Positions 16,392 to 24,518 of a DNA stretch of 64,000 bases are shown here, one piece after another. The stretch comes from Pseudomonas izuensis. Its GTDB lineage: Bacteria > Pseudomonadota > Gammaproteobacteria > Pseudomonadales > Pseudomonadaceae. A program made the translations under genes and the position numbers. The stretch is from positions 80,537 to 144,536 of the forward strand of contig NZ_WTFT01000022.1 of NCBI RefSeq assembly GCF_009861505.1, given 5' to 3'. Under the pieces are notes generated by a model. That model worked only from the letters and a program-made list of their open reading frames with translations. It made no database searches and was not told the origin of the DNA. The stretch's first letter is position 1; each line of letters starts with the position of its first letter.

Positions 16392-16511
16392 AGTTATTAC
16401 CCTCATCAGTGGTCCCAAATGGGTGTCCGGGACGCTCATCCCGAAATTGCCGTACTCATGCGCTGCATGGCGTTGTGAGCCACTTAGCCAGAATTACCGA
16501 CAATTCCTTAC

Positions 16512-16651
16512 AGAAGCTGCTTTCAAAGTTTTACGCCTGCAGAACGGGAGCTGATGAGGGTTGGCGTTGGACTTTTCCCCGCTGGAAAAACCCCTCGCCA
16601 ACACCGCTCTGAAGGAACGACTGTGCTCGTGACGCTTTGAAAACAGCTTCT
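16512..16651. other. Nested inverted-repeat element between acnB and the DUF1289 gene
   Basis: Within the 457-base gap (16392-16848), a 17-base arm at 16512-16528 is matched in inverse by 16635-16651 with one mismatch (core AGAAGCTG.TTTCAAAG). Inside lie GTTGGCG (16560-16566) with CGCCAAC (16596-16602), and TTTTCC (16573-16578) with GGAAAA (16584-16589). The result is a 140-base nested stem. It is unlike the REP copies in this window. It could be a structured leader of acnB, a small RNA, or a small non-autonomous element with terminal inverted repeats. Confidence 0.45.
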
Positions 16652-16848
16652 AACGGACATTGGCGCCTAAAAAGGCAGGCTGATTCTACGGCAAAAAAAA
16701 ATTAAAGGTAAGTCAGGTTTTATTGGACTTTGGTGGTGGCGGTCGCCAACCCCTGATTCACCCAAGGCCCTGAACTTTGAGGGGTGATCAATGGCGGACA
16801 AAGGGCTAACATGCCGGCCTGTTTTGCTTTTTCGTGTTCTGCCTGCCT

Positions 16849-17319
16849 ATGCCCAATCAAACCATCAAGACTCCCTGTGTCGGCCTTTGCTCCACTGTTT
16901 ACGGTGACCTGGTGTGCCGTGGCTGCAAGCGTTTCCACCATGAAGTGATTCACTGGAACGGTTACAACGAGGAAGAAAAGCGCGCGGTTTGGCTGCGCCT
17001 TGAGCAGCTGTTGTCCCAGGTGATGGCGGCCAAGGTGGAAATTTTCGATGCGTCGCTGCTCAGAACCCAGCTGGAGCAGCGCAAGATCCGTTTCGTGCCG
17101 CACCAGTCGGCTTATTGCTGGGCGTACCAGCTGATCGCTCGTGGGGCGCGGGTCATCAATAATCTGGAGGCCTACGGGATGGTGCTGCTGCCGGAGTTCC
17201 GCGACTGGAACCTGCCGGAATTGCGCGATGCCATCGATCGGGAGTTTTTCCTGCTCTCCGAGGCGCATTACCAGCGCTACATTGCGCCGGGTTTCCTCAA
17301 GGATGCGTTTGGCGGGTGA
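16849..17319 (+). CDS. DUF1289 domain-containing protein
   Basis: A 156-residue protein whose N-terminus carries the small DUF1289 cysteine motif: TPCVGLCSTVYGDLVCRGCKRFHHEV, with Cys at four positions that could bind zinc or iron. The rest (about 60-156) is a conserved Pseudomonas extension without known domain. Function unknown. The ATG at 16849 fits the family start (MPNQTIKTPC); no clear ribosome site precedes it. Monocistronic, ended by a large REP palindrome. Confidence 0.8.
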   Translation: MPNQTIKTPCVGLCSTVYGDLVCRGCKRFHHEVIHWNGYNEEEKRAVWLRLEQLLSQVMAAKVEIFDASLLRTQLEQRKIRFVPHQSAYCWAYQLIARGARVINNLEAYGMVLLPEFRDWNLPELRDAIDREFFLLSEAHYQRYIAPGFLKDAFGG

Positions 17320-17324
17320 AAAGC

Positions 17325-17368
17325 TTCGCTGGCAAGCCAGCTCCTGTAGGAGCTGGCTTGCCAGCGAA
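17325..17368. repeat. REP palindrome, 21-base perfect arms
   Basis: Arms 17325-17345 and 17348-17368 (TTCGCTGGCAAGCCAGCTCC and inverse) separated by two bases. It lies six bases past the DUF1289 stop and 26 bases from the convergent stress-protein stop, and may act as a bidirectional terminator. Confidence 0.88.
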
Positions 17369-17393
17369 GGCGATACATTTGGCGCCATCCACC

Positions 17394-18257
17394 TCAATGC
17401 TTGCCGGCCATCTCCTCCAGATGATCCTCAACTTCCTGCGGCTTGAGCACCAGCACATCGCTCTCCACCGCATCGAGCACCACTTCCGCTGTATTGCCGA
17501 TCAACGTTCCCGAGAGACCACTGCGCGCTACGGTGCCGATCACCGTCACCGCCGCCTGCAGCTTGTGCACCATGTAGGGAATCAACACATCCGCCGGACC
17601 TTCCGCGATGTGCAGGTGTTCGTCATCGATGTCGAACTCGGCCTGGAACGCCTTGCACTGCTCGCGATAACGCGCCTCGATGGTTTCGCTGAGCTGGTAG
17701 GTCGGGTCGGGCGATGACAACATCGGCGACGGATGGGCGCTGATCACGTGTAACTGGGCCTTGGCCAGGCTGGCGATGTCATAGCCGTGATCGATGATGG
17801 TGTTATGCAAATGACGGTGTTCAAGGTCCTGGTTGCCCACATCAATGGCCGCCAGAATCACCTTGTCCTTCCACGAACCCGCGGTTTTCACCAGCAGCAC
17901 CGGCGTCGGGCAGTGACGCAGCAATTTCCAGTCTGCCGGGGTCAACAGGGCTTTTTTCAGCGCACTGTCGGGGAAATGCTGCTTGATCACCAGGCCACAG
18001 CCTTCGGCCTGCTGCACATCGACGATGGTTTCCTGCAGGCTCTGGTTCCACGCCTGTTCGGTGGTGACGCTGTAACCGTCTTCCAGCAAAGCCGCCTTGA
18101 GCACGCTCAGCATGGCGCTGTGATCATGTTTGGGGTCGCACACCAGCAGGTGCAGGTGCGCCTGGGTGACGCCGGCAATCAATTTGGCCCGTTTGAGCGC
18201 CAGGCTTTCCGAGTGTTCGGGTTCGATGACCACCAGAATGCTGCGTATGGCTTGCAT
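17394..18257 (-). CDS. Universal stress protein, tandem Usp domains (UspE type)
   Basis: A 287-residue cytoplasmic protein with two Usp folds (about 1-135 and 145-280), the UspE arrangement. The second domain keeps the nucleotide-binding stretch GTVARSGLSGTLIGNTAEVVL. Usp proteins are induced by stress and starvation and bind ATP or other small ligands. The ATG at 18257 has GGAG nine bases before it. Upstream, TATAGT (18304-18299, minus) sits 30 bases from the centre of a perfect ANR/FNR box at 18328-18341, the geometry of an FNR-type activated promoter. Low-oxygen induction is therefore likely. Confidence 0.87.
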   Translation of the reverse strand: MQAIRSILVVIEPEHSESLALKRAKLIAGVTQAHLHLLVCDPKHDHSAMLSVLKAALLEDGYSVTTEQAWNQSLQETIVDVQQAEGCGLVIKQHFPDSALKKALLTPADWKLLRHCPTPVLLVKTAGSWKDKVILAAIDVGNQDLEHRHLHNTIIDHGYDIASLAKAQLHVISAHPSPMLSSPDPTYQLSETIEARYREQCKAFQAEFDIDDEHLHIAEGPADVLIPYMVHKLQAAVTVIGTVARSGLSGTLIGNTAEVVLDAVESDVLVLKPQEVEDHLEEMAGKH

Positions 18258-18298
18258 GAGCGGGATCTCCTGAAAATGAAACAGCGTGGCGTTGCACA

Positions 18299-18304
18299 AC
18301 TATA
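18299..18304 (-). promoter_or_regulatory. -10 element of the universal stress gene
   Basis: TATAGT on the minus strand at 18304-18299. Its distance to the ANR box centre (18334.5) puts the box near -41 to -42 from the expected start, as in class II FNR-activated promoters. There is no good -35, which also fits activator dependence. Confidence 0.55.
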
Positions 18305-18327
18305 GTTGCTGCCCGTCGCAAGCGGTG

Positions 18328-18341
18328 TTGATGCATATCAA
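18328..18341. promoter_or_regulatory. Perfect ANR/FNR box between the stress protein gene and miaE
   Basis: TTGATGCATATCAA is an exact match to the FNR/ANR/DNR consensus TTGAT-N4-ATCAA. It lies in the 162-base divergent gap, correctly placed to activate the minus-strand stress protein gene. Confidence 0.75.
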
Positions 18342-18374
18342 CGGTCGTTGACTGGTGGTCTGCCGGCAGGCCGG

Positions 18375-18380
18375 TATAAT
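18375..18380 (+). promoter_or_regulatory. Consensus -10 element upstream of miaE
   Basis: TATAAT lies 39 bases before the miaE ATG. A TTGACT at 18348-18353 is 21 bases away, too far for a standard -35; CTGGTG at 18352-18357 has correct spacing but is weak. Confidence 0.4.
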
Positions 18381-18419
18381 CGTCGCCCTTCGTTTTGAAC
18401 CTTTTATCCCGTGGGCCCC

Positions 18420-19028
18420 ATGATCCTTCCCGAAATTCACGAGTTTCTCGGCTGTCGCACCCCCGACGGCTGGGTCCAGGCCGCGCTGGCCGATCAGGAA
18501 ACCCTGCTGATCGACCACAAGAATTGCGAATTCAAGGCCGCCAGCACGGCGTTGAGCCTGATTGCCAAATATCACTCCCACGTCGACCTGATCAACATGA
18601 TGTCGCGGCTGGCCCGGGAGGAACTGGTGCACCACGAACAAGTCATGCGCCTGATGAAAAAGCGCAAGATCGCGCTGCGCCAGCTGTCCGCCGGGCGCTA
18701 CGCCTCGGGGCTGCGCAAGGTGGTACGCAGTCACGAACCGGTAAAACTGGTGGATACCCTGGTGGTTGGCGCGTTCATCGAAGCCCGCAGTTGCGAGCGT
18801 TTCGAGGCGCTGGTGCCGCATCTGGACGAAGAACTGGGCAAGTTCTATTTCGGCTTGCTGAAGAGTGAGGCCCGGCATTTTCAGGGATATTTGAAACTGG
18901 CTTACCAGTACGGGGATGCCAAGGACATCGCCCAGGTAATCGACAGGGTCCGAGTCGCCGAGCAGGAATTGATCGAATCGCCGGATGTGGAGTTCCGTTT
19001 CCACAGCGGCATCCCGACTGTCGCCTGA
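18420..19028 (+). CDS. miaE: tRNA-(ms2io6A)-hydroxylase MiaE
   Basis: A 202-residue ferritin-like di-iron enzyme that hydroxylates the isopentenyl chain of 2-methylthio-N6-isopentenyladenosine at position 37 of tRNAs reading U-starting codons, using oxygen. The metal ligands should come from CEFKAAS, REELVHHEQV, FIEARSCERFE and SEARHFQGY, all conserved in MiaE. The length fits the Pseudomonas form (about 203 residues), shorter than the Salmonella protein. The ATG at 18420 is preferred over GTG at 18411. Its upstream gap is shared with an ANR-box-bearing stress gene. The stop is six bases before a REP palindrome. Confidence 0.93.
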   Translation: MILPEIHEFLGCRTPDGWVQAALADQETLLIDHKNCEFKAASTALSLIAKYHSHVDLINMMSRLAREELVHHEQVMRLMKKRKIALRQLSAGRYASGLRKVVRSHEPVKLVDTLVVGAFIEARSCERFEALVPHLDEELGKFYFGLLKSEARHFQGYLKLAYQYGDAKDIAQVIDRVRVAEQELIESPDVEFRFHSGIPTVA

Positions 19029-19033
19029 CCCTG

Positions 19034-19057
19034 TAGGAGCGAGCATGCTCGCTCCTA
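19034..19057. repeat. REP palindrome overlapping the GFA gene stop codon
   Basis: A perfect 24-base palindrome (TAGGAGCGAGCA and inverse). Its last three bases are the TAG stop codon of the minus-strand GFA gene, and it also sits six bases after miaE. Confidence 0.88.
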
Positions 19058-19543
19058 CCGGCTCAAACCCAAGCGCTCATGCCATTGGGCGATGGACTCT
19101 TCGGGATAAGCATCAAACTGCCTATCGCCAGGCTGAATTTCGGCCTCGACCCAGGGTGCCTTGGAATCGAGCAACAAATGCGTGTGCTCCGGCGGCACCG
19201 GCAATGGCGTATCAATGGCCGAGGCGAATGGGTGAATCAGCTCCGGCCATTCGGGGCTGAACAGCCATAAACCCGAACCGCAAACCGAGCAGAAATGCCG
19301 TTCGGCGCTGCTGCGGTGGGCACGTGCCTCGCCTTCGCCCTTGAGCAGCGCATGGTAAATCGCAATGTTCTTGCGCCCGCGTACTTTCAGGCTGTTGGCG
19401 TCACCGGCAATGTTGATCGCATAACCGCCACCGCCCTGGGTCTTGCGGCAGATCGAGCAATAGCAGCGTTGATAGGGGTAGGGGTGGGCGCTGTTCAGGC
19501 TGAACGACACCGCGCCGCAATGGCAGGAGCCTTCGAGATGCAT
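19055..19543 (-). CDS. GFA family (glutathione-dependent formaldehyde-activating enzyme-like) zinc protein
   Basis: A 162-residue protein with the GFA/CENP-V fold signature: CHCGAVSF at residues 8-15, CYCSICRKTQGG near 27-38 and FCSVCGSGLW near 84-93, giving the zinc-binding cysteines. The founding member Gfa from Paracoccus was reported to speed the reaction of formaldehyde with glutathione, though most family members are untested. Strong GGAGG site before the ATG at 19543. The stop codon is part of a REP palindrome. True substrate unknown. Confidence 0.82.
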   Translation of the reverse strand: MHLEGSCHCGAVSFSLNSAHPYPYQRCYCSICRKTQGGGGYAINIAGDANSLKVRGRKNIAIYHALLKGEGEARAHRSSAERHFCSVCGSGLWLFSPEWPELIHPFASAIDTPLPVPPEHTHLLLDSKAPWVEAEIQPGDRQFDAYPEESIAQWHERLGLSR

Positions 19544-19610
19544 GGGGACCTCCAGTGGCTGAAGTGATCTGGTTTAGCCTAGAAGATAGGGGGCGACAGT
19601 GCTGACGTCA

Positions 19611-19697
19611 TCGCTGGCAAGCCAGCTCCCACAGGTCTTGCGTCGAACACAAATGTTGCCGACGCAAAGTTCCTTGTGGGAGCTGGCTTGCCAGCGA
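19611..19697. repeat. REP inverted pair
   Basis: Arms 19611-19633 and 19675-19697 (TCGCTGGCAAGCCAGCTCCC type). Between them TTGCGTCG and CGACGCAA add an inner stem. Lies between the alkA-like stop and the GFA start. Confidence 0.87.
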
Positions 19698-19713
19698 AGA
19701 ACGATAACGCGGT

Positions 19714-20331
19714 CTAACGCCCGGGCACCCGCCACAAATACCACGAAGCCACCGTCCGGTAAGGGCTCCACGCCAACCCGATCTCGATCATCTGCTTACG
19801 CGTCGGCTGTACCTCCAATCCCTTGAGCCGCCGATACCCTTCACGCACCCCAAAGTCATCGGCAGGCAGAATGTCCGGCCGCTCCAGGCTGTAGATCAAC
19901 AACATCTCCACGGTCCAGCGCCCCACACCCCGCAGGGTGATCAGGCGCTCGATCAGTGCTTCATCATCCATCGCCAGCGCCGTGGTGTAATCCGGCACCA
20001 CGCCGTCCAGCGCCGCCTGGGCGATGCCTTGAATGGTCGCGATCTTGCTGGCGGAAAAACCGCAAGCGCGCATTTGATCGAAGTCGGTGGCAACAATCTG
20101 TTCAGGTCGCGGAAACGAGACCGACGGGAACAACGCCAACAGGCGCCCGACGATCGCATCGCCCGCCTTGGCGTGCAGTTGCTGGTAGGCAATCGCCCGC
20201 ACTAGCGATTCATAGGGATCGCGAGCGGCATGGGGCTCATGCAGGCACGGGCCGACGGCGGCGATATGCCGACGCCAGTCATCGTCTCGCGAGGACAAAA
20301 ACTCGGTGGCTGCCTGGTATTTGTCGTGCAT
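19714..20331 (-). CDS. DNA-3-methyladenine glycosylase II (AlkA-like, HhH-GPD)
   Basis: A 205-residue base-excision glycosylase of the HhH-GPD superfamily. The helix-hairpin-helix LRGVGRWT is at 133-140 and the catalytic aspartate is in PADDFGV (Asp158 or 159). It lacks the N-terminal domain of Escherichia coli AlkA (282 residues), as in the compact forms common in Pseudomonas. It should excise 3-methyladenine and other alkylated bases. Four bases after the PEP mutase-like gene, it is the last gene of the ada operon, which matches the E. coli adaptive response in content. Confidence 0.9.
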   Translation of the reverse strand: MHDKYQAATEFLSSRDDDWRRHIAAVGPCLHEPHAARDPYESLVRAIAYQQLHAKAGDAIVGRLLALFPSVSFPRPEQIVATDFDQMRACGFSASKIATIQGIAQAALDGVVPDYTTALAMDDEALIERLITLRGVGRWTVEMLLIYSLERPDILPADDFGVREGYRRLKGLEVQPTRKQMIEIGLAWSPYRTVASWYLWRVPGR

Positions 20332-20335
20332 GGGA

Positions 20336-21148
20336 TCAAGCTTTTCCGAACGGTTTCAACAGCGCGTTGATTTCGCCATAGGTCAGCGCCTTGATGTCGT
20401 GGCCGTCGAGTCTGCCGGTGCGCAGAAAGCTTTGGGTCAGTGAGGCCATGGCACCGTATAGAAACTCGGCGATGCCCGAGCCGGCGCTCAGGCGACGCAC
20501 GCCAAGCCCTTGCAGCGCTTCTGGCGACGGCAGGCCGGGTAACCCAAGTACATTCAACGGCAGTGTCGTGCCTTGGCACAGCGCCTTGATCTCATACTCC
20601 GACGTGACGCCCGCCGCGAACAACCCGTTGGCACCGGCCGCTTGATACAGCGCGGCGCGCCGGAGGGTTTCCGCCACGCGGTCTTCGGCGGGCACCAGGC
20701 TCTTGAGGTACACATCGGTGCGTGCGTTGATAAACAGATTCACGTTGCGACGCTCGGCAATCTCCCGCACGGTTTCGATCTTGCGGGCGAGCAGTTCGGG
20801 CGCGGAGGCGCCGTCCTCGATATTGATCCCCACCGCGCCGGCGGCGATCACAGCGTCCACCACCTGTGCAACCCGAGCCAGGTCATCGGAGTAACCGGCC
20901 TCGATGTCCACGGTCAACGGCACCGAGATCACCCGGGCGATGGATTCGACCGTCGATACCAGGCGTTCAAGGGGCAGGGTGTTGCCATCCGGATAACCAT
21001 GAACCCAGGCCACCGCCGCACTGCTGGTGGCCACCGCCTTGTTGCCAAGCTGCTCCACCAGCCGTGCCCCGGTGGCGTCGGCGACGTTGGTGAGGATCAG
21101 CAGGCCGTCCTGATGCAGTTGGTGAAATTGAGTGTCGAGCCTGTCCAT
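20336..21148 (-). CDS. Isocitrate lyase / phosphoenolpyruvate mutase superfamily protein in the ada operon
   Basis: A 270-residue TIM-barrel protein. Characteristic stretches are VPLTVDIEAGYSD, GAVGINIEDG and NLFINARTDVYLK, which supply the metal-binding acids of the superfamily. I do not see the KKCGH loop of true isocitrate lyase, so C-C lyase activity on isocitrate is unlikely. PEP mutase, oxaloacetate decarboxylase and carboxyphosphonoenolpyruvate types are relatives, and the reaction here is unknown. It lies 34 bases after ada and four bases before the alkA-like gene on the same strand, so it is probably co-induced by alkylation damage. That placement is the only clue to its role. Confidence 0.85.
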   Translation of the reverse strand: MDRLDTQFHQLHQDGLLILTNVADATGARLVEQLGNKAVATSSAAVAWVHGYPDGNTLPLERLVSTVESIARVISVPLTVDIEAGYSDDLARVAQVVDAVIAAGAVGINIEDGASAPELLARKIETVREIAERRNVNLFINARTDVYLKSLVPAEDRVAETLRRAALYQAAGANGLFAAGVTSEYEIKALCQGTTLPLNVLGLPGLPSPEALQGLGVRRLSAGSGIAEFLYGAMASLTQSFLRTGRLDGHDIKALTYGEINALLKPFGKA

Positions 21149-21182
21149 CGAATTTCCTTCCTTATGAAAAACCTGGGTGGGA

Positions 21183-22265
21183 TCAGAATGCGAGCTGCTC
21201 GGTGAGCTGTACTGCGGCGTTTTCCAGCCTGAGCAGAAACGCCTTGCGCGGTTGGCCTCCAGCGTAGCCGGTCAGCGAGCCGTCGGCACCGATCACACGG
21301 TGGCAGGGCACTACGATCGATAGGCGGTTATGACCGGTGGCCAGGCCCACTGCGCGGCTGGCGCCGGGCTTGCCCAGCAGGGTGGCGATGGCGCCGTAGG
21401 TGGTGGTCTGGCCGTAGGGGATTTTTGCCAGCTCGGCCCACACCTGGCGGGAGAACTCGCTACCGGGCATGTGCAGGGCAATGCTGAATTCAGTGCGAAG
21501 GCCTGCAAAATACTCGCTCAGTTGTTCTTCGATCTGTTGCAGATGCGCGTTATGCCCCGGCGCCACGGCATAACCAAAGCGGTTTTGCAGTGCTTCGACT
21601 TCCCGGTTCAACGAAGACTGATCGAGAAACTCCAGCAACACCAGACCACGCCTTTCGGCCATGGCGATCATCGGCCCCAGCGGCGTGGTCAATCGGGTGA
21701 ACAGCAAGGGCTCGCTGTTGGCGGCGCGGCCCGGCGTGATGTGGAAGGACTTTTGAAACGCATCGCGAAAACCGCTCAGGGATTCGTAACCCGAATCGAA
21801 CGCGGCACTGTCAATTGAGTCGCCTTGTTTGATGCCGCGCAGCGCCATGCCCAGGCGCCGGGTGCGCAGCCAGGCGTGGAAGGTCATGCCGAAATGTTGC
21901 TTGAACCAGCGCCGCAATTTCAGCGGCTCGATGCCTTCGGCCAGCAGTTGAGCGTCGGTCCAGCGTTGTTCGGGATCGTTGTCCACCGCCTTGAGCAATC
22001 GCTGCACCCAGTCCGGGGCGCTGTCCGCGGCAGCCAGCGGCTTGCAGCGCAGGCAGGCACGGTAGCCGGCGGACAGGCATTGATCGGCATGGGCGAAAAA
22101 CTCGACGTTCTCCGGCTTCGGCTTGCGCGCCGTGCAGCTGGGGCGACAGAAGATCCCGGTGGTTTTCACCGCCGTAAAAAACACCCCCTCGTAGGCGGTG
22201 TCGCGTTCGAGCATGGCGCGAACCATCTCGGCGTGGGGCGGAAGCAGCGTGTGTTGTAGGTTCAT
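21183..22265 (-). CDS. ada: Ada: bifunctional methyltransferase and adaptive-response activator
   Basis: A 360-residue complete Ada. The N-terminal zinc domain has Cys40, Cys44, Cys71 and Cys74 (FCRPSC, ACLRC); one accepts methyl groups from phosphotriesters and turns the protein into an activator. An AraC-type helix-turn-helix follows (about 95-180). The C-terminal O6-methylguanine methyltransferase has PCHRV with Cys321, the same number as in Escherichia coli. I therefore take the ATG at 22265; a GTG 36 bases upstream would add 12 residues. First gene of an ada - PEP mutase-like - alkA-like operon, expected to be autoregulated; I found no clear Ada box. Confidence 0.95.
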   Translation of the reverse strand: MNLQHTLLPPHAEMVRAMLERDTAYEGVFFTAVKTTGIFCRPSCTARKPKPENVEFFAHADQCLSAGYRACLRCKPLAAADSAPDWVQRLLKAVDNDPEQRWTDAQLLAEGIEPLKLRRWFKQHFGMTFHAWLRTRRLGMALRGIKQGDSIDSAAFDSGYESLSGFRDAFQKSFHITPGRAANSEPLLFTRLTTPLGPMIAMAERRGLVLLEFLDQSSLNREVEALQNRFGYAVAPGHNAHLQQIEEQLSEYFAGLRTEFSIALHMPGSEFSRQVWAELAKIPYGQTTTYGAIATLLGKPGASRAVGLATGHNRLSIVVPCHRVIGADGSLTGYAGGQPRKAFLLRLENAAVQLTEQLAF

Positions 22266-22346
22266 GGACGCAGCATAGAACGGGGCAGTGACGGCCTCCA
22301 CCGGAAAATCGACAGGGAATTTCCGTCATCCACTTTAAGACGCCAT

Positions 22347-22433
22347 GTGGGAGCGAGCCTGCTCGCGAAGGCGCCAGCACATCCAACATTGAAGTGACTG
22401 ACACTGCGCCATCGCGAGCAGGCTCGCTCCCAC
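22347..22433. repeat. REP inverted pair
   Basis: Arms 22347-22368 and 22412-22433 (GTGGGAGCGAGCCTGCTCGC type), 82 bases upstream of ada and 68 bases past the DUF1059 stop. Confidence 0.87.
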
Positions 22434-22501
22434 CGTAGATGTAAGTGCGTCAGCTACGGATCGACCATAAATGACAATCATGCCTCTGAAACCCCGGAGC
22501 A

Positions 22502-22714
22502 CTAAGCGCGACGCGGTGCTTCAACAGGCGGGGTGCCGTCGTGAAACATGGTCTTCAGTTGAGCACGCAGTTCCGGTGAGTCGGTGTGTTTGTGAACACT
22601 GACTGCATGCTGTGCGGCGGCCTCGAGCAGTTCGTTTTCAGAGTCTGCGGACAGCGCTACCGAGCATTGTGTATCACTCGGGAACTCGCGGCAGTCGATG
22701 TATTTACGCGCCAT
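22502..22714 (-). CDS. DUF1059 domain-containing small protein
   Basis: A 70-residue protein starting MARKYIDCREFPS, with the DUF1059 pattern ALSADSENELLEAAAQHAVSVH. Family members are small soluble proteins of unknown function, common in stress contexts in Pseudomonas. A very strong GGAGGAG ribosome site precedes the ATG. Monocistronic, with a 147-base upstream gap. Confidence 0.8.
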   Translation of the reverse strand: MARKYIDCREFPSDTQCSVALSADSENELLEAAAQHAVSVHKHTDSPELRAQLKTMFHDGTPPVEAPRRA

Positions 22715-22861
22715 GATGTTCTCCTCCCTACGATGAAGGCAGGCCGTAACCTGCGTGAGCGATCGCTCGACGCGTTACATCAAACACGATTGCATGCCAC
22801 ATCGAGTGTGCCGACTCTTGAAGTATAGGTCTGTCCGGTAAACACCCTGGTTCAATGTGGG

Positions 22862-23482
22862 TCAGGCCCGTCGGGCCATCAGCAATACGGACGCTGCTGC
22901 CGATAAGAGGCCGGCGCAGCAGCGATTAAACATCCGCTTGCCCGACGGCTTGGCGAACCAGCGGCGCATGTGCAGGCCCATGTAGGCATAGGCCGCGATA
23001 GCGATCCATTCCAACACCAGGAACAGCGCGCCCAACACCGCGAATTGCGGCGTGATGGCCCGGGTCGAGTCGACGAATTGCGGCAGGAACGCGGTGAAGA
23101 TCAGGATCGCTTTCGGGTTGCCCGCCGCCACCAGAAATTCCTGCCGGGCCAATGCCAGCATCCCCACCGGTTCACCCATCACGGTGTTCTCCACGCCAGG
23201 TTCAGCGCGCCACAGCTGCCAGGCGAGATAGAACAGGTAGGCCGCCCCGAGTATCTTGATCCCGTAGAACAATAACTCCGAGGTTTGCAGCACTACCGCC
23301 AGGCCCGCCGAGGCGAGGGCGATCATCCCGGCGAACGCCAGCAACCGGCCGATCCCGGCCACACAGGCGGTACGGTAGCCGTAGCGGGTGGAATTGCTGA
23401 CTGACAACAGGTTGTTCGGGCCTGGCGCCATGTTCAGCGCAAAGCAGGCCGGCAGGAAAAGTGTGAGGGTGGCGAGGTCCAT
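22862..23482 (-). CDS. LysE/RhtB family amino acid exporter
   Basis: A 206-residue membrane protein with about six hydrophobic segments and the family pattern FALNMAPGPNNLLSVSNSTRYGYR near the N-terminus, plus AGNPKAILIFTAFLPQFV near residue 118. RhtB/LysE proteins export amino acids such as threonine, homoserine, lysine or arginine; the substrate cannot be read here. GGAG precedes the ATG. It lies 91 bases past the DMT exporter gene on the same strand. Confidence 0.88.
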   Translation of the reverse strand: MDLATLTLFLPACFALNMAPGPNNLLSVSNSTRYGYRTACVAGIGRLLAFAGMIALASAGLAVVLQTSELLFYGIKILGAAYLFYLAWQLWRAEPGVENTVMGEPVGMLALARQEFLVAAGNPKAILIFTAFLPQFVDSTRAITPQFAVLGALFLVLEWIAIAAYAYMGLHMRRWFAKPSGKRMFNRCCAGLLSAAASVLLMARRA

Positions 23483-23573
23483 GGGCGGGCTCCTGTAACG
23501 AGAGCCGTATTTTTAACACGCCGGTCAGGTGGAGCGCCCCGTACAGTCATGACGGCAAGCGCCATAGCAGTAG

Positions 23574-24485
23574 CTAGCGGGCGAATTTTTTCGCCCCGGC
23601 CACGCACACAATCACCGCCACGGTCACCCCGAGCATGCCGAGGCTGACCTGTTCGTGCAGCAGGGTCGCCGCCAGCGCCAGGCCAAAAAACGGTTGCAGC
23701 AGTTGCAGTTGGCCGACGGCGGCGATTCCGCCCTGGGCCAGCCCGCGATACCAGAACACAAAACCGATCAGCATGCTGAACAGCGACACGTAAGCCAGGC
23801 TGGACCAGGCGGGTGTGCTGATGCCGCTGAAAGACACCGGCATCCGCCACCACGTCAGTGCAGCCATGACCGGCAACGCCAGCACCAGCGCCCAGGAAAT
23901 CACCTGCCAGCCGCCGAGCGTGCGCGACAGCTTTGCCCCTTCGGCATAACCCAGGCCACAGGCCAGGATCGCCAGCAGCATCAGGATGTCGCCTTGAGGT
24001 GAAGCGGTCAGGCCTTGGGCAACGGCGAAGCCGACGACCAGCAGGCTGCCCAGCACCGAGAAAATCCAGAACACCGGCCGAGGGCGTTCACCTCCACGCA
24101 AAACACCGAATACCGCGGTCGCGAGCGGCAGCAGGCCGACGAACACGATGGAGTGCGCGGAGGTCACGTACTGCAACGCCAGTGCGGTCAGCAGTGGAAA
24201 ACCCACCACGACACCCAAGGCGACGATGGCCAGGGGCACCAGTTGATTGCGCGCAGGACGTTTTTCCTTGAACAACAGCAGCAGGCACAGCGCCAGAAGC
24301 GCTGCGATGGTCGCGCGGGCCACCGTGAGGAAGACCGGATCGAATTCCATCACGGCCATTCGTGTCGCCGGCAGTGAGCCGCTGAAAATCACCACACCGA
24401 TCAGGCCGTTGATCCAGCCGCTCGTGCTGCTGTCCAGCGCGCGGTCTTGCAGATTTGATGTCCGTTCCATTTCGCTCACGCTCAT
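23574..24485 (-). CDS. EamA/DMT family transporter
   Basis: A ten-helix drug/metabolite transporter made of two EamA repeats, 303 residues from the ATG at 24485. In-frame ATGs at 24506 and 24470 are possible and none has a strong ribosome site. Typical stretches are GLIGVVIFSGSLPATRMAV, FVGLLPLATAVFGVL and LQPFFGLALAATLLHEQVS. Such proteins export metabolites or amino acids. It is divergent from a MocR-type regulator with a dyad in the short gap, so that regulator probably controls it. Confidence 0.85.
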   Translation of the reverse strand: MSVSEMERTSNLQDRALDSSTSGWINGLIGVVIFSGSLPATRMAVMEFDPVFLTVARATIAALLALCLLLLFKEKRPARNQLVPLAIVALGVVVGFPLLTALALQYVTSAHSIVFVGLLPLATAVFGVLRGGERPRPVFWIFSVLGSLLVVGFAVAQGLTASPQGDILMLLAILACGLGYAEGAKLSRTLGGWQVISWALVLALPVMAALTWWRMPVSFSGISTPAWSSLAYVSLFSMLIGFVFWYRGLAQGGIAAVGQLQLLQPFFGLALAATLLHEQVSLGMLGVTVAVIVCVAGAKKFAR

Positions 24486-24518
24486 TGTTGGGTTGCGTGA
24501 ATCCATCCTATGACCGAC

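Noticed and set aside
20336..21148. Annotation as true isocitrate lyase of the glyoxylate shunt
   Set aside because: Only 270 residues and no KKCGH catalytic loop; true isocitrate lyases are over 400 residues.
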